Origin: a virus
Length of the DNA stretch: 36,931 bases
Reading direction: 5' to 3' (one strand)
Virus record (IMG/VR): IMGVR_UViG_3300029448_006719
Span: 1 to 36,931 of that record
Shown: positions 14,201 to 20,648 of the stretch, one piece after another
How the letters are laid out: every line of letters begins with the position of its first letter
How positions within the stretch are numbered: position 1 is the stretch's first letter
The notes under the pieces: model-generated
What the model saw: the letters and a program-made list of their open reading frames with translations, nothing else
Database searches by the model: none
What the model was told of the DNA's origin: nothing
Program-made: the position numbers and the translations under genes

Positions 14201-14525
14201 TCATTTTTCCTTCCAATTTTTTTGGATCTTTCAAAGCATCTGTGACAAGATTCATCTTACTTAGTTTATTTCTAAGAACATCACCATATCTTTCTGCTTT
14301 TTGTAAATCCTCTTGTAAAGAACTATTTAATTCTGCCATTTTTATAATATCACTTTGCAATGTCTCTACACTTTGTTGTGCAGTATCTACTGCAAATTCT
14401 AATTGAGCATTGTTTTCACGCAATTGTTTAATTGTATTCTGGGTGGTATCGTAATAGTATTTAGCACCATATCCAAGACCACCCAAAATAGTTACGATAA
14501 AAATTATACCGTATAATTTAATCAT
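14022..14525 (-). CDS. Inner-membrane spanin (Rz-like)
   Basis: 167 residues: an N-terminal membrane anchor (IKLYGIIFIVTILGGLGYGA), a long periplasmic coiled coil (about residues 25-95, with QLRENNAQLEFAV and LQEDLQKAERYGDVLRNKL), then a flexible polar tail rich in Asn, Glu and Thr. This is the i-spanin plan, and a lipoprotein gene is nested out of frame in its 3' part. Its ATG overlaps the stop of a 59-residue membrane protein (TAATG), giving a compact lysis cassette. I recall proteins of this type as conserved in marine T4-like phages. No endolysin is in the window. The call rests on topology and the nested gene. Confidence 0.8.
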   Translation of the reverse strand: MIKLYGIIFIVTILGGLGYGAKYYYDTTQNTIKQLRENNAQLEFAVDTAQQSVETLQSDIIKMAELNSSLQEDLQKAERYGDVLRNKLSKMNLVTDALKDPKKLEGKMNGATANLWRDFMEDTGNTNEYPLPDWLLKSKAGTGNQNGDENRENKNTNSDTTKTTTIE

Positions 14526-14704
14526 TATTCACTTTTGTATAATGTCCAAGCGCCATAAGCTATAGCAGCCCAAAACACAAGATACATTGGTATGAATGTT
14601 GATAAGAACAATCCAACAACACCAACGCTTATTAGTAAAACACCGTCTAATGTTGTTCTTTCTGACAGTCTTCCTTTTATCCAATTTTTAATATTTGTAA
14701 TCAT
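14525..14704 (-). CDS. 59-residue membrane protein, candidate holin
   Basis: A short ORF with a polar start (MITNIKNWIKGRLSERTTLD), then two closely spaced hydrophobic stretches (GVLLISVGVVGLFLST and YLVFWAAIAYGAWTLY) ending in a basic/acidic tail. GGAGAAA lies a few bases before the ATG and its TAA overlaps the i-spanin ATG. A small membrane protein directly before a spanin pair is the expected place of a holin or pinholin. A late-type CATAAATA box lies 56 nt upstream. Real gene: likely. Holin function: inferred from position and topology only. Confidence 0.72.
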   Translation of the reverse strand: MITNIKNWIKGRLSERTTLDGVLLISVGVVGLFLSTFIPMYLVFWAAIAYGAWTLYKSE

Positions 14705-14733
14705 AAGTTTCTCCTTATAATGTTATAATAAAT

Positions 14734-14748
14734 CAAACAACTTGTTTG
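14734..14748 (-). repeat. Perfect short inverted repeat in intergenic gap
   Basis: CAAACAA and TTGTTTG arms surround a single base between the 2OG oxygenase stop and the candidate holin gene. As RNA it could form a 6-bp stem with a 3-nt loop. It has no U-run, so it is a weak terminator candidate or a protein-binding site. Confidence 0.4.
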
Positions 14749-14759
14749 TATTCAAACTT

Positions 14760-14767
14760 TATTTATG
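14760..14767 (-). promoter_or_regulatory. Late-type promoter box CATAAATA for the lysis cassette
   Basis: CATAAATA differs by one base from TATAAATA. It lies 56 nt before the ATG at 14704 and the intervening leader carries a good Shine-Dalgarno (GGAGAAA). It overlaps the oxygenase stop. This is the natural place for a late promoter of the holin-like and spanin genes. Confidence 0.5.
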
Positions 14768-15287
14768 CATGATTTAGATGGCCAGTTATTTGTAACGTGT
14801 ATCGTGGTTCTGATCCAACGTTTAAGGCAGTGTGTTCTACTGATCCTCTCCAAACTATGGCACCACCTGCCATCCAATCACCTATTCCAATACCATCTAT
14901 TTCAAACATGTGTCCTGTTTTTTTATTTTCCAAAAAAACTACACATCGCATGACATCCTCAGTATTTTTTATATTGAACATTTTTTTATAATTAGAAAAA
15001 TGATCTCTATGAGGTGGCATGATATCACCTGTTTTCATCCTATAAAAAGTATAACCACAATTTTTCCAATTTAAAATTTTACCTAAATTTTTTGCCCAAT
15101 CAAAAATCAAATTTTGATCATTACACATTTCACCAGTAAAATTCTCATGTGTAAATCCCATATTTTTCCATTTCGATAAAGTCAACAAATCATTATATGG
15201 TTTACGTATATATGGCATATATTTATATTCGTCTTCCCATACCGGGTCAAATTCAATATGATTGTAATCAAACTTGTCAATTTTCAT
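14763..15287 (-). CDS. 2-oxoglutarate/Fe(II)-dependent oxygenase-like protein
   Basis: 174 residues. The double-stranded beta-helix motifs are PPHRDHFSNY with His93-x-Asp95, SVEHTALNVG with His152, and PRYTLQITG with Arg162 as the likely 2-oxoglutarate ligand. This HxD...H...R set marks 2OG-Fe(II) oxygenases of the prolyl-hydroxylase or aspartyl-hydroxylase-like type. Similar genes are common in marine T4-like phages, with mostly unknown targets. It has its own strong promoter ending 6 nt before the ATG and an inverted repeat after its stop, so it is probably a single-gene early unit between late genes. No Shine-Dalgarno at usual distance. Confidence 0.8.
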   Translation of the reverse strand: MKIDKFDYNHIEFDPVWEDEYKYMPYIRKPYNDLLTLSKWKNMGFTHENFTGEMCNDQNLIFDWAKNLGKILNWKNCGYTFYRMKTGDIMPPHRDHFSNYKKMFNIKNTEDVMRCVVFLENKKTGHMFEIDGIGIGDWMAGGAIVWRGSVEHTALNVGSEPRYTLQITGHLNHA

Positions 15288-15293
15288 ATCAAT

Positions 15294-15322
15294 ATTATAC
15301 CTCTATATGAATAGATTGTCAA
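15294..15322 (-). promoter_or_regulatory. Consensus sigma70 promoter for the 2OG oxygenase
   Basis: TTGACA at 15322-15317, a 17-nt spacer and TATAAT at 15299-15294 on the minus strand: both hexamers are perfect consensus with the optimal spacer. The -10 ends exactly 6 nt before the ATG at 15287, predicting a leaderless transcript. It is recognisable by unmodified host RNA polymerase, hence early. Confidence 0.85.
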
Positions 15323-15325
15323 GTA

Positions 15326-15805
15326 TTATTTACTCATTATAAATTGTTCAAAAGATAATTTTGGATTAGATGTTCCAAAGTTCTTTTTTCTCATAACTGT
15401 TTTTGCAATTAAATCTAATTCTTTACCATCCCACTTTAATGCAAACGGCATATTAATATCTGTTTGCATGTCATTAAGAACTGCTTCTGCATCTGGTCCT
15501 AATTGTGCTATTTTTTTACCATACTTTTTGTATGCTTGTTTAAATAATCTGGTTAATTCTGAAGGAGTTATTTGTTTGATATTTCTTTTATCGTTTACTC
15601 GATCTAAAAAATGTTTAGTAAAATCTACATCTATACCAACTGCTTTGAATAAACGATCAGCATATCTTTCTAATTGATCAATATCAGATTGTCTTACAGG
15701 TTTCTCAGCATTTGCATTTAAATCTGCAACAGGTTGATACATTCCATATGCTTGAGCTCTACCAGATGGTTCATATGCTAATCCATATTCTTTGAGGGAT
15801 AACAT
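15326..15805 (-). CDS. Conserved marine-myovirus protein, unknown function
   Basis: 159 residues. The N-terminus is variable; the core from about residue 60 (FTKHFLDRVNDKRN, then ITPSELTRLFKQAYKKYGKK, then DINMPFALKWDGKELDLIAKTV) looks like a compact alpha-beta domain. I recall it from T4-like marine phages but cannot assign a function; the His/Arg-rich HFLDRVNDKRN helix followed by strands recalls small RNase-toxin-like folds. It overlaps the upstream gene's stop (TAATG) and is the last gene of the long late run. It could be a minor virion protein. Confidence 0.65.
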   Translation of the reverse strand: MLSLKEYGLAYEPSGRAQAYGMYQPVADLNANAEKPVRQSDIDQLERYADRLFKAVGIDVDFTKHFLDRVNDKRNIKQITPSELTRLFKQAYKKYGKKIAQLGPDAEAVLNDMQTDINMPFALKWDGKELDLIAKTVMRKKNFGTSNPKLSFEQFIMSK

Positions 15806-16296
15806 TACTTTGCCAGTTTGAATACTGCGTTTGAAATCTTTAAAAAGTCTTTCTTAGATCCGTTTACCATATTACTGATCTTTTTTTTGTTTGAGGGATT
15901 GACTTTATCAAAAACTTGTGTAATTGCACTCGCAGTAAATAAATCAACTTTCATCGCACCATCTTTAAATTTAATTGATTTATTTTGTTTCTTCTTTACT
16001 ATATCTTTCAACATTTGCATATTGTCTTCGATAATGTATAATTGTCTTTCAAAATTATCTGTTTTATTTGCAACAGATTCAGCAAATTTACTTTTTCTTT
16101 TTTCACGCATTGTTTTTAATTTCTTTTCATGTTGTTTATATTCTTTTGTTCTTGCGTCAAATAAACTTTTCTTTTTTTTACGTACAACAGCAGGTGTTCC
16201 AGCAGTTCCTTGAACAGCAGGTCCTGTTACATTTGTTGGTGCTTCCTCTTCAACAGGTCTTCCTGTGTAAACGTTAACTTCTTTCCATTTAGACAT
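15805..16296 (-). CDS. Lys-rich protein of unknown function in late block
   Basis: 163 residues. A Pro/Thr/Gly-rich N-terminus is followed by a very basic helical stretch (VRKKKKSLFDARTKEYKQHEKKLKTMREKRKSK) and a more ordered C-terminus (DLFTASAITQVFDKVNPSNKK). It overlaps both neighbours by a few bases. The charge suggests nucleic-acid binding or a scaffold or core role in the head, but no family is recognised. Confidence 0.6.
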   Translation of the reverse strand: MSKWKEVNVYTGRPVEEEAPTNVTGPAVQGTAGTPAVVRKKKKSLFDARTKEYKQHEKKLKTMREKRKSKFAESVANKTDNFERQLYIIEDNMQMLKDIVKKKQNKSIKFKDGAMKVDLFTASAITQVFDKVNPSNKKKISNMVNGSKKDFLKISNAVFKLAK

Positions 16297-16903
16297 TTTC
16301 CAAATCCTCTAAAGAGATATAAATCTTTTCTTGTGATTTTTCATGAACCACAGAAAATATCTCTACTCCTAATATTGTATCGACAGGTGCTTCGTCATCA
16401 AAAGCAACAACGATGTCACCCTTTTTCGCTGTTAATTCTTCTTCTTGTTTATTTAGTATATCTTGTTTTAAACGATATCTTCCTTTTGGTAATTGTTCGC
16501 CAAATCCGATTACTTCCTCTGAAATTTCATCATCAAGTTCAATATCTTCTTCTTTGAGATATTTAACAAACTCTTTTTCAAACATATCTGGGTCTGATAC
16601 TGATTCTTTGAATGTATCTTTTAAAAGAAACAATGCGGCGGCATATGTTCCTAATTTACTTCTTAAACCAGGTATTTTATTGAAAATCTTTTTAATATTG
16701 AAAACTAATTTATGTAGAATCGTGTAAGCATTTTTTAATTCTGTTGTGGATAATTCAACAGCAGGTTTTGTTGATCTTTCTTGTTTAATACGATTACCGT
16801 TTTTATCAATGATTCCTAACTTATATGCTTCTGTTTTTTCAAAAGGTGTCGTTAGTAACTTAATAAATCGATAGGTTACAAATAAATCTACTGCTCTTCC
16901 CAT
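16289..16903 (-). CDS. Probable virion-associated protein, unknown function
   Basis: 204 residues. The N-terminal half is helical (MGRAVDLFVTYRFIKLLTTPFEKTEAY and LGTYAAALFLLKDTF). The C-terminal half has a short beta domain (LPKGRYRLKQDIL, KKGDIVVAFDDEAPVDTILG, IFSVVHEKSQEKIYISLEDL). I believe it belongs to a family conserved in marine T4-like phages. The ATG overlaps the upstream stop (TAATG) and has GGAAAA ahead of it. No catalytic motif is visible. Confidence 0.62.
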   Translation of the reverse strand: MGRAVDLFVTYRFIKLLTTPFEKTEAYKLGIIDKNGNRIKQERSTKPAVELSTTELKNAYTILHKLVFNIKKIFNKIPGLRSKLGTYAAALFLLKDTFKESVSDPDMFEKEFVKYLKEEDIELDDEISEEVIGFGEQLPKGRYRLKQDILNKQEEELTAKKGDIVVAFDDEAPVDTILGVEIFSVVHEKSQEKIYISLEDLENV

Positions 16904-17265
16904 TATATTTTCCTTAAAACATCAAGTACATGTTCATCTGCTCGAACATCACTTAATTCATGTTTCTCTAACATATTTAGATAAATTAAAAATGACTTCA
17001 TAATTCCCCAATGTTCTTTCTCTATTTTAAATAATAATAATGTAATGGCGGCATCTGATCCAAATACATTATTAAGAACAATGAAGTGATTTAAAAGAAG
17101 GCGTTCTCGAAGTTCGCCTGATTCTGAGAATTTTTTAAATAGTCTTTTGATATACTTGAATCGTTTCAAGTCATCATAAAACTCTAACTCTCCTTGGCAC
17201 TGAGGATTGTTGTAATTTTTAATAGCATACATAATGACATTTTCAGAAGTAATCTTCTCAAACAT
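16903..17265 (-). CDS. Conserved all-helical marine T4-like phage protein
   Basis: 120 residues, nearly all helix: ITSENVIMYAIKNYNNP, ELEFYDDLKRFKYIKRLFKKF, LRERLLLNHFIVLNNVFG, AAITLLLFKIE. I recognise this as a protein family conserved in the structural gene cluster of marine T4-like phages, of unknown function. There is no Shine-Dalgarno. An AATAAATA box ends exactly 5 nt before the ATG, suggesting leaderless late transcription. Confidence 0.7.
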   Translation of the reverse strand: MFEKITSENVIMYAIKNYNNPQCQGELEFYDDLKRFKYIKRLFKKFSESGELRERLLLNHFIVLNNVFGSDAAITLLLFKIEKEHWGIMKSFLIYLNMLEKHELSDVRADEHVLDVLRKI

Positions 17266-17270
17266 ATCAC

Positions 17271-17278
17271 TATTTATT
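17271..17278 (-). promoter_or_regulatory. Late-type box AATAAATA, 5 nt before ATG
   Basis: AATAAATA has one mismatch to the T4 late consensus. It ends 5 nt before the ATG at 17265 with no Shine-Dalgarno between, placing the expected start on the start codon. It overlaps the stop of the upstream gene. Confidence 0.42.
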
Positions 17279-17708
17279 GTATTTTACAACGCATCATATA
17301 ACAGTTTTCATCCGACATCTCGTATGAAATGTTAAGTGATAATCCACCCTCTACTTGATTTGAAATACCATCATCGTTTAAAAACTCATCATGTGGTGTG
17401 TTTTCATCTTTTCCAAATCTTCCACCAAATAGTGATAATGGTAGTGAAAAAGAACCACTGTCGCCTTCAAACATCGGCACTTCACCGAACTGTAATCCAA
17501 CTCTCATTAATTTTTGTCTTAAATTTGCAATAGCATCTTCTACAATTTTTGTTTGTTCACCTGCAATCGCTCCAACATATGCATTTAATCTTTGAATCAC
17601 TTTTGGATTAGACAATGCAGCTGGATTGATTTGATTATCCATAGGAAATCCTTGAGAGTTTGGGTTAACCCCTGCCATTTCGGACATATATTTTTTAAAT
17701 GTTTTCAT
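17274..17708 (-). CDS. Probable virion protein, unknown function
   Basis: 144 residues. The N-terminus (MKTFKKYMSEMAG) resembles the short KxxKxYxSE start seen on several late proteins here, which I suspect is a shared virion-targeting or core leader. The middle is helical (PKVIQRLNAYVGAIAGEQTKIVEDAI) and the C-terminus is beta-rich (GLSLNISYEMSDENCYMMRCKI). AAGGAAAAACA precedes the ATG. It follows a GC-rich hairpin after the upstream gene. Unknown function. Confidence 0.6.
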   Translation of the reverse strand: MKTFKKYMSEMAGVNPNSQGFPMDNQINPAALSNPKVIQRLNAYVGAIAGEQTKIVEDAIANLRQKLMRVGLQFGEVPMFEGDSGSFSLPLSLFGGRFGKDENTPHDEFLNDDGISNQVEGGLSLNISYEMSDENCYMMRCKIQ

Positions 17709-17724
17709 TGTTTTTCCTTAATAC

Positions 17725-17749
17725 CACCTGGGGCATAAAGCCCCAAGTG
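17725..17749 (-). terminator. GC-rich hairpin between two late genes
   Basis: A 10-bp stem (CACTTGGGGC with GCCCCAGGTG, one G-T pair) with a TTTAT loop, striking in such AT-rich DNA, lies 11 nt past the stop at 17761. No U-tract follows (GTATTAAGG), so it may be a partial terminator, an RNA processing site or a 3'-end stabiliser for the gene above it. Confidence 0.5.
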
Positions 17750-17760
17750 ATTATTAGTTA

Positions 17761-18237
17761 TTAGTCGTCAGATACCTCAGCAACACCTGTGTTAGCAGCT
17801 GCAGCGTGTGATGCAAGAACCACCCAAGCAGAACCTGTCCACATTAATGTTAATGTGTCACCAGCAGTTACGAAGTCTGCGTTTACAAATCCTAATGGAG
17901 TTGCAGGTGTCATTTCACTTGAACCACCGTCTGTATCGTGTACGATGATTTTGATTTGACCCTGTACTGTACCATTAGCAAGTGTAGTTGCGTTAGTACC
18001 TGCAGTTTGTAACAGTGTTAATGCTGTTGAAACTGAGATAGCAGTTTGTGTACCATCAGAAATATCTTCCACTGAGTTTGAGAAACCAATGAATGATGGT
18101 AAGTTGTTAATAAAGTTTGCGACTGAAACTTTTTTGTTGATTGGTGTTCCACTTGGATCATCAATCACGTGTAGTAAATCAGCAGAAGCAATACCTGTTG
18201 AAAGGTCTGTTAATGCTGTGATTTTTTTATCGGCCAT
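17761..18237 (-). CDS. Tail-fibre-like or surface virion protein
   Basis: 158 residues. The start MADKKITALTDLSTGIASADLLHVIDDPSG is the phage fibre pattern 'ItaLt-x-l...-adlL-x-vvDdp-g-tp-x-kKv', here with INKKVSVANFINN. A beta-rich body rich in Thr, Ala and Ser follows, with TLTLMWTGSAWVVLAS near the end. GGAGAA lies before the ATG. It probably forms a fibre, whisker or decoration protein together with the repeat proteins upstream. The pattern is clear; its exact place in the virion is not. Confidence 0.72.
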   Translation of the reverse strand: MADKKITALTDLSTGIASADLLHVIDDPSGTPINKKVSVANFINNLPSFIGFSNSVEDISDGTQTAISVSTALTLLQTAGTNATTLANGTVQGQIKIIVHDTDGGSSEMTPATPLGFVNADFVTAGDTLTLMWTGSAWVVLASHAAAANTGVAEVSDD

Positions 18238-18297
18238 AACCGTTCTCCTTTATATAAACCCCGTAGGGAATTTTACTTATAGCATATACTATAATCA

Positions 18298-18528
18298 CTA
18301 CCCGGTCGTTTCAGGTTCTGGTAAATCTAAACCCGAATCGGCCGTTTCATTCTCTAAATCTTTTAAAAACATTTCACACTGTTTTTTTGCACCTTGATAT
18401 GCGTTTAACTGTGCGATAGTTTCTACTTTTTTAGTTTCAAAGTCGGATACTAAATTTTGTAACCTTTTAATATCAGTATCTAAGTTTTCGATCCGACTTT
18501 TAATTTTTTCTATCGTCAATGCAGTCAT
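18298..18528 (-). CDS. Small coiled-coil protein, possible virion component or chaperone
   Basis: 76 residues, one long coiled coil (IEKIKSRIENLDTDIKRLQNLVSDFETKKVETI) ending in an acidic, Pro-rich tail (DSGLDLPEPETTG). AAGGAG lies before the ATG, and an AATAAATA box lies 27 nt upstream. It sits between two repeat-rich structural genes and could be a fibre chaperone or trimerisation partner. No family recognised. Confidence 0.6.
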   Translation of the reverse strand: MTALTIEKIKSRIENLDTDIKRLQNLVSDFETKKVETIAQLNAYQGAKKQCEMFLKDLENETADSGLDLPEPETTG

Positions 18529-18555
18529 AATATTTTCACTCCTTAATTATAAGAC

Positions 18556-18563
18556 TATTTATT
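18556..18563 (-). promoter_or_regulatory. Late-type box AATAAATA for the coiled-coil gene
   Basis: AATAAATA, one mismatch to TATAAATA, 27 nt before the ATG at 18528, followed by a leader with AAGGAG. The box and following bases share 15 nt exactly with the late box at 20118 (plus strand 18548-18562 equals 20110-20124). Confidence 0.55.
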
Positions 18564-20085
18564 AACTATCTGGCGCACCAGTATCGTCAGCAGCATCACC
18601 AGAAATCGAAGATGCAGCGACAAGTGTTTCGTAATGTATTCTTCCTGCTCTTCCACCTGATCCTACAGTTTTCTTAACCCAACCAGTGTGTGCGATTTCT
18701 CTTGTATCAGTATCGCCATCCTCTCCAAGACCTCTTGAAGCGGTTGCAGTTGCTGTTGTTGCACCAGTTACAATAGTGAATGTTTGTGCATTGTGACCAG
18801 TACCGATATTAATCGCAGTTCCACCAGAGGTAGCTGCAATCTTAAACGTATCATCAGTCTTGTCTCTTACAAAAACAGTTTGACCGTTAGTTACGTTAGT
18901 CATCAAAGTACCACCACCAACTTGGTTGTAAGTGATTTGATCTGTATCAGACAAACCATGACCAGCAAATGTGATCACATTCGAACTAGCATTTACAGCA
19001 CTTGTAGGAATAGTCATCTTAGGTGCTTCAACTGTTACAGCTGGTGTTGATTGATAATCAGAACCTACTGCTGTTACAGTAATCGCCGAAACTGCTCCAC
19101 CAGAAATTGTTGCAGTTGCAGTTGCAGTAGTACCAGTTAATGTTTGTGAGTTGTTACCCACATTACTAGAACCACCTGTCATATCAAGTGCAGTACCAGC
19201 TTGTGCGTTTGAAAGTGAACTTGCTAACTTAATAGTATCTTCATCGACACGAATAACAAACAATTCAGTATCATCTGAAATGTTACCACTATTTTGTGCA
19301 AGATTAGTTCCACCTTGACTGTTATAAGTCAATGATGTACCAGTTCTCAAATTGTGACCTGTAAGTGTAAATGTGTCGTTTGCAAGTGAAACATTTGAAG
19401 TTGCAAGTGTTCTTGCAGTTGGGCCAGCAACAGTAATCGTTGGTGCTTGAACGTATCTTGCACCAGAGGTTTCTGTCACAGCAATGTCCGTAACATTATC
19501 CAGACCGGCAACAGATTCCGCCGCTGTTATACCTAAAACATTTGCATCAATTTGTGTTCCACCTGATGAGAAATCAACTGGTGGTCTTGAAACAGATGCA
19601 GCAACACCAGATTCAGTAGAACCTGCCATGTCCGTGGTCATTGTCAAACCAGTGTTTGTTAGACCAACAAAGTTTTGTGCGTTGTTTCCTGTTCCTGTAA
19701 TATCAATTGCAGTTCCACCAGAAGTGGCCGCAACTTTAAAAGTGTCATCTGCTTTGTCTCTTACGAAAACAATTTGACCATCTGTAAGTCCGGCCATAGC
19801 AGTTCCACCGCCTGCATTATATGTTATTGCAGTTCCGTCTAAGTAACCGTGAGCGGTAAATGTAATTACGTTAGATGTATCGTTAACACCAGATGTTGCC
19901 ACAGTTCTAGCAGGATGTTGATCTTTAACTCTCAATCTTTCTCCACCGGCAGATGTAACAACATCTCCGACTTTAACTTCTGTTAAATACACAGCAGATG
20001 CGTTACCGTTTACAACTGCACTGCCGTTTGTAAATGTATGGGTGCCTGTTAAAGCACTACCATCATTCATATCCCAAGCACTCAT
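18562..20085 (-). CDS. Repeat-expanded virion structural protein
   Basis: 507 residues. The ends match a family I recall from marine myoviruses (start MSAWDMND, end HTGWVKKTVGSGGRAGRIHYETLVA). Between them are three copies of a roughly 75-100-residue beta-rich module (about residues 68-145, 225-325 and 362-450) with the signature VITF-x-GHG...ITYN-x-GGGT...VFVRDK-DDTFK-AATSGGTAI...NAQ-F. The second copy is the most diverged. Such modules fit a fibre or adhesin shaft. AGGAG precedes the ATG and a perfect TATAAATA lies 32 nt upstream. It appears to be a small conserved structural protein enlarged by internal duplication. Confidence 0.78.
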   Translation of the reverse strand: MSAWDMNDGSALTGTHTFTNGSAVVNGNASAVYLTEVKVGDVVTSAGGERLRVKDQHPARTVATSGVNDTSNVITFTAHGYLDGTAITYNAGGGTAMAGLTDGQIVFVRDKADDTFKVAATSGGTAIDITGTGNNAQNFVGLTNTGLTMTTDMAGSTESGVAASVSRPPVDFSSGGTQIDANVLGITAAESVAGLDNVTDIAVTETSGARYVQAPTITVAGPTARTLATSNVSLANDTFTLTGHNLRTGTSLTYNSQGGTNLAQNSGNISDDTELFVIRVDEDTIKLASSLSNAQAGTALDMTGGSSNVGNNSQTLTGTTATATATISGGAVSAITVTAVGSDYQSTPAVTVEAPKMTIPTSAVNASSNVITFAGHGLSDTDQITYNQVGGGTLMTNVTNGQTVFVRDKTDDTFKIAATSGGTAINIGTGHNAQTFTIVTGATTATATASRGLGEDGDTDTREIAHTGWVKKTVGSGGRAGRIHYETLVAASSISGDAADDTGAPDS

Positions 20086-20117
20086 ATTTTTCTCCTATAT
20101 ATAGTTCTTTATAAGAC

Positions 20118-20125
20118 TATTTATA
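20118..20125 (-). promoter_or_regulatory. Perfect late promoter TATAAATA
   Basis: Exact T4 late consensus on the minus strand, 32 nt before the ATG at 20085, with AGGAG in the leader. It lies in the gap just past the HAD nucleotidase stop. Confidence 0.72.
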
Positions 20126-20647
20126 TTATTTAAATCCCTGTCTTTTAAGTTCCGACAGTGTTTTTGCAACATTATAATGGGTAATACCTATTCCGCCAGC
20201 ATTTTCCCATTCTATCACATTTTTGGCGTAGTCGTCAATCAAAATATTGGGTTTTCCGTTAGTTGTTGCAAATTGTTTTTTTTGATCACGTAATACTAAA
20301 TTGATATCTCTTCCTCTAATTCTAGTATTCTGTTGTAACCATTGCTTCTTTCCCTTTTGGGAACCAGAAGAATCTTTTGGTGTATATGCTGATAAGATTT
20401 TTGGGTTATATCTTGCGATAAATTGATAAAGTTTTTTAGCATTAGGCATCCATTCTAATTCTGCCCAAAACTTTGCACCCATTGAAGTGATTGTATCCCA
20501 ACGTGTATTTCGATCAGCACGAATGAATAAACCACCGACAGCGGCATCAGCACCTCTTATAAAATCACAAAGTACACCGTCCATATCACAGTAAATCTGT
20601 GGTAAATCCTCTGTACTTGTCTTCATTGCTTCGACAAGTGTAATCAT
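20126..20647 (-). CDS. HAD-superfamily 5'(3')-nucleotidase-like protein
   Basis: 173 residues. HAD motif I is YCDMDGVLCDF (about residues 19-29), motif II lies in KILSAYTP, a Lys-rich motif III region follows (VLRDQKKQFA), and motif IV is NILIDDYAKNVIEW, as in deoxyribonucleotidases. The N-terminal MITLVEAMKTSTEDL may be an added leader. Such genes occur in T4-like marine phages and probably adjust nucleotide pools, or are carried in virions. It starts one base before the upstream stop ends. The superfamily is firm; the substrate is inferred. Confidence 0.82.
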   Translation of the reverse strand: MITLVEAMKTSTEDLPQIYCDMDGVLCDFIRGADAAVGGLFIRADRNTRWDTITSMGAKFWAELEWMPNAKKLYQFIARYNPKILSAYTPKDSSGSQKGKKQWLQQNTRIRGRDINLVLRDQKKQFATTNGKPNILIDDYAKNVIEWENAGGIGITHYNVAKTLSELKRQGFK

Positions 20648-20648
20648 C

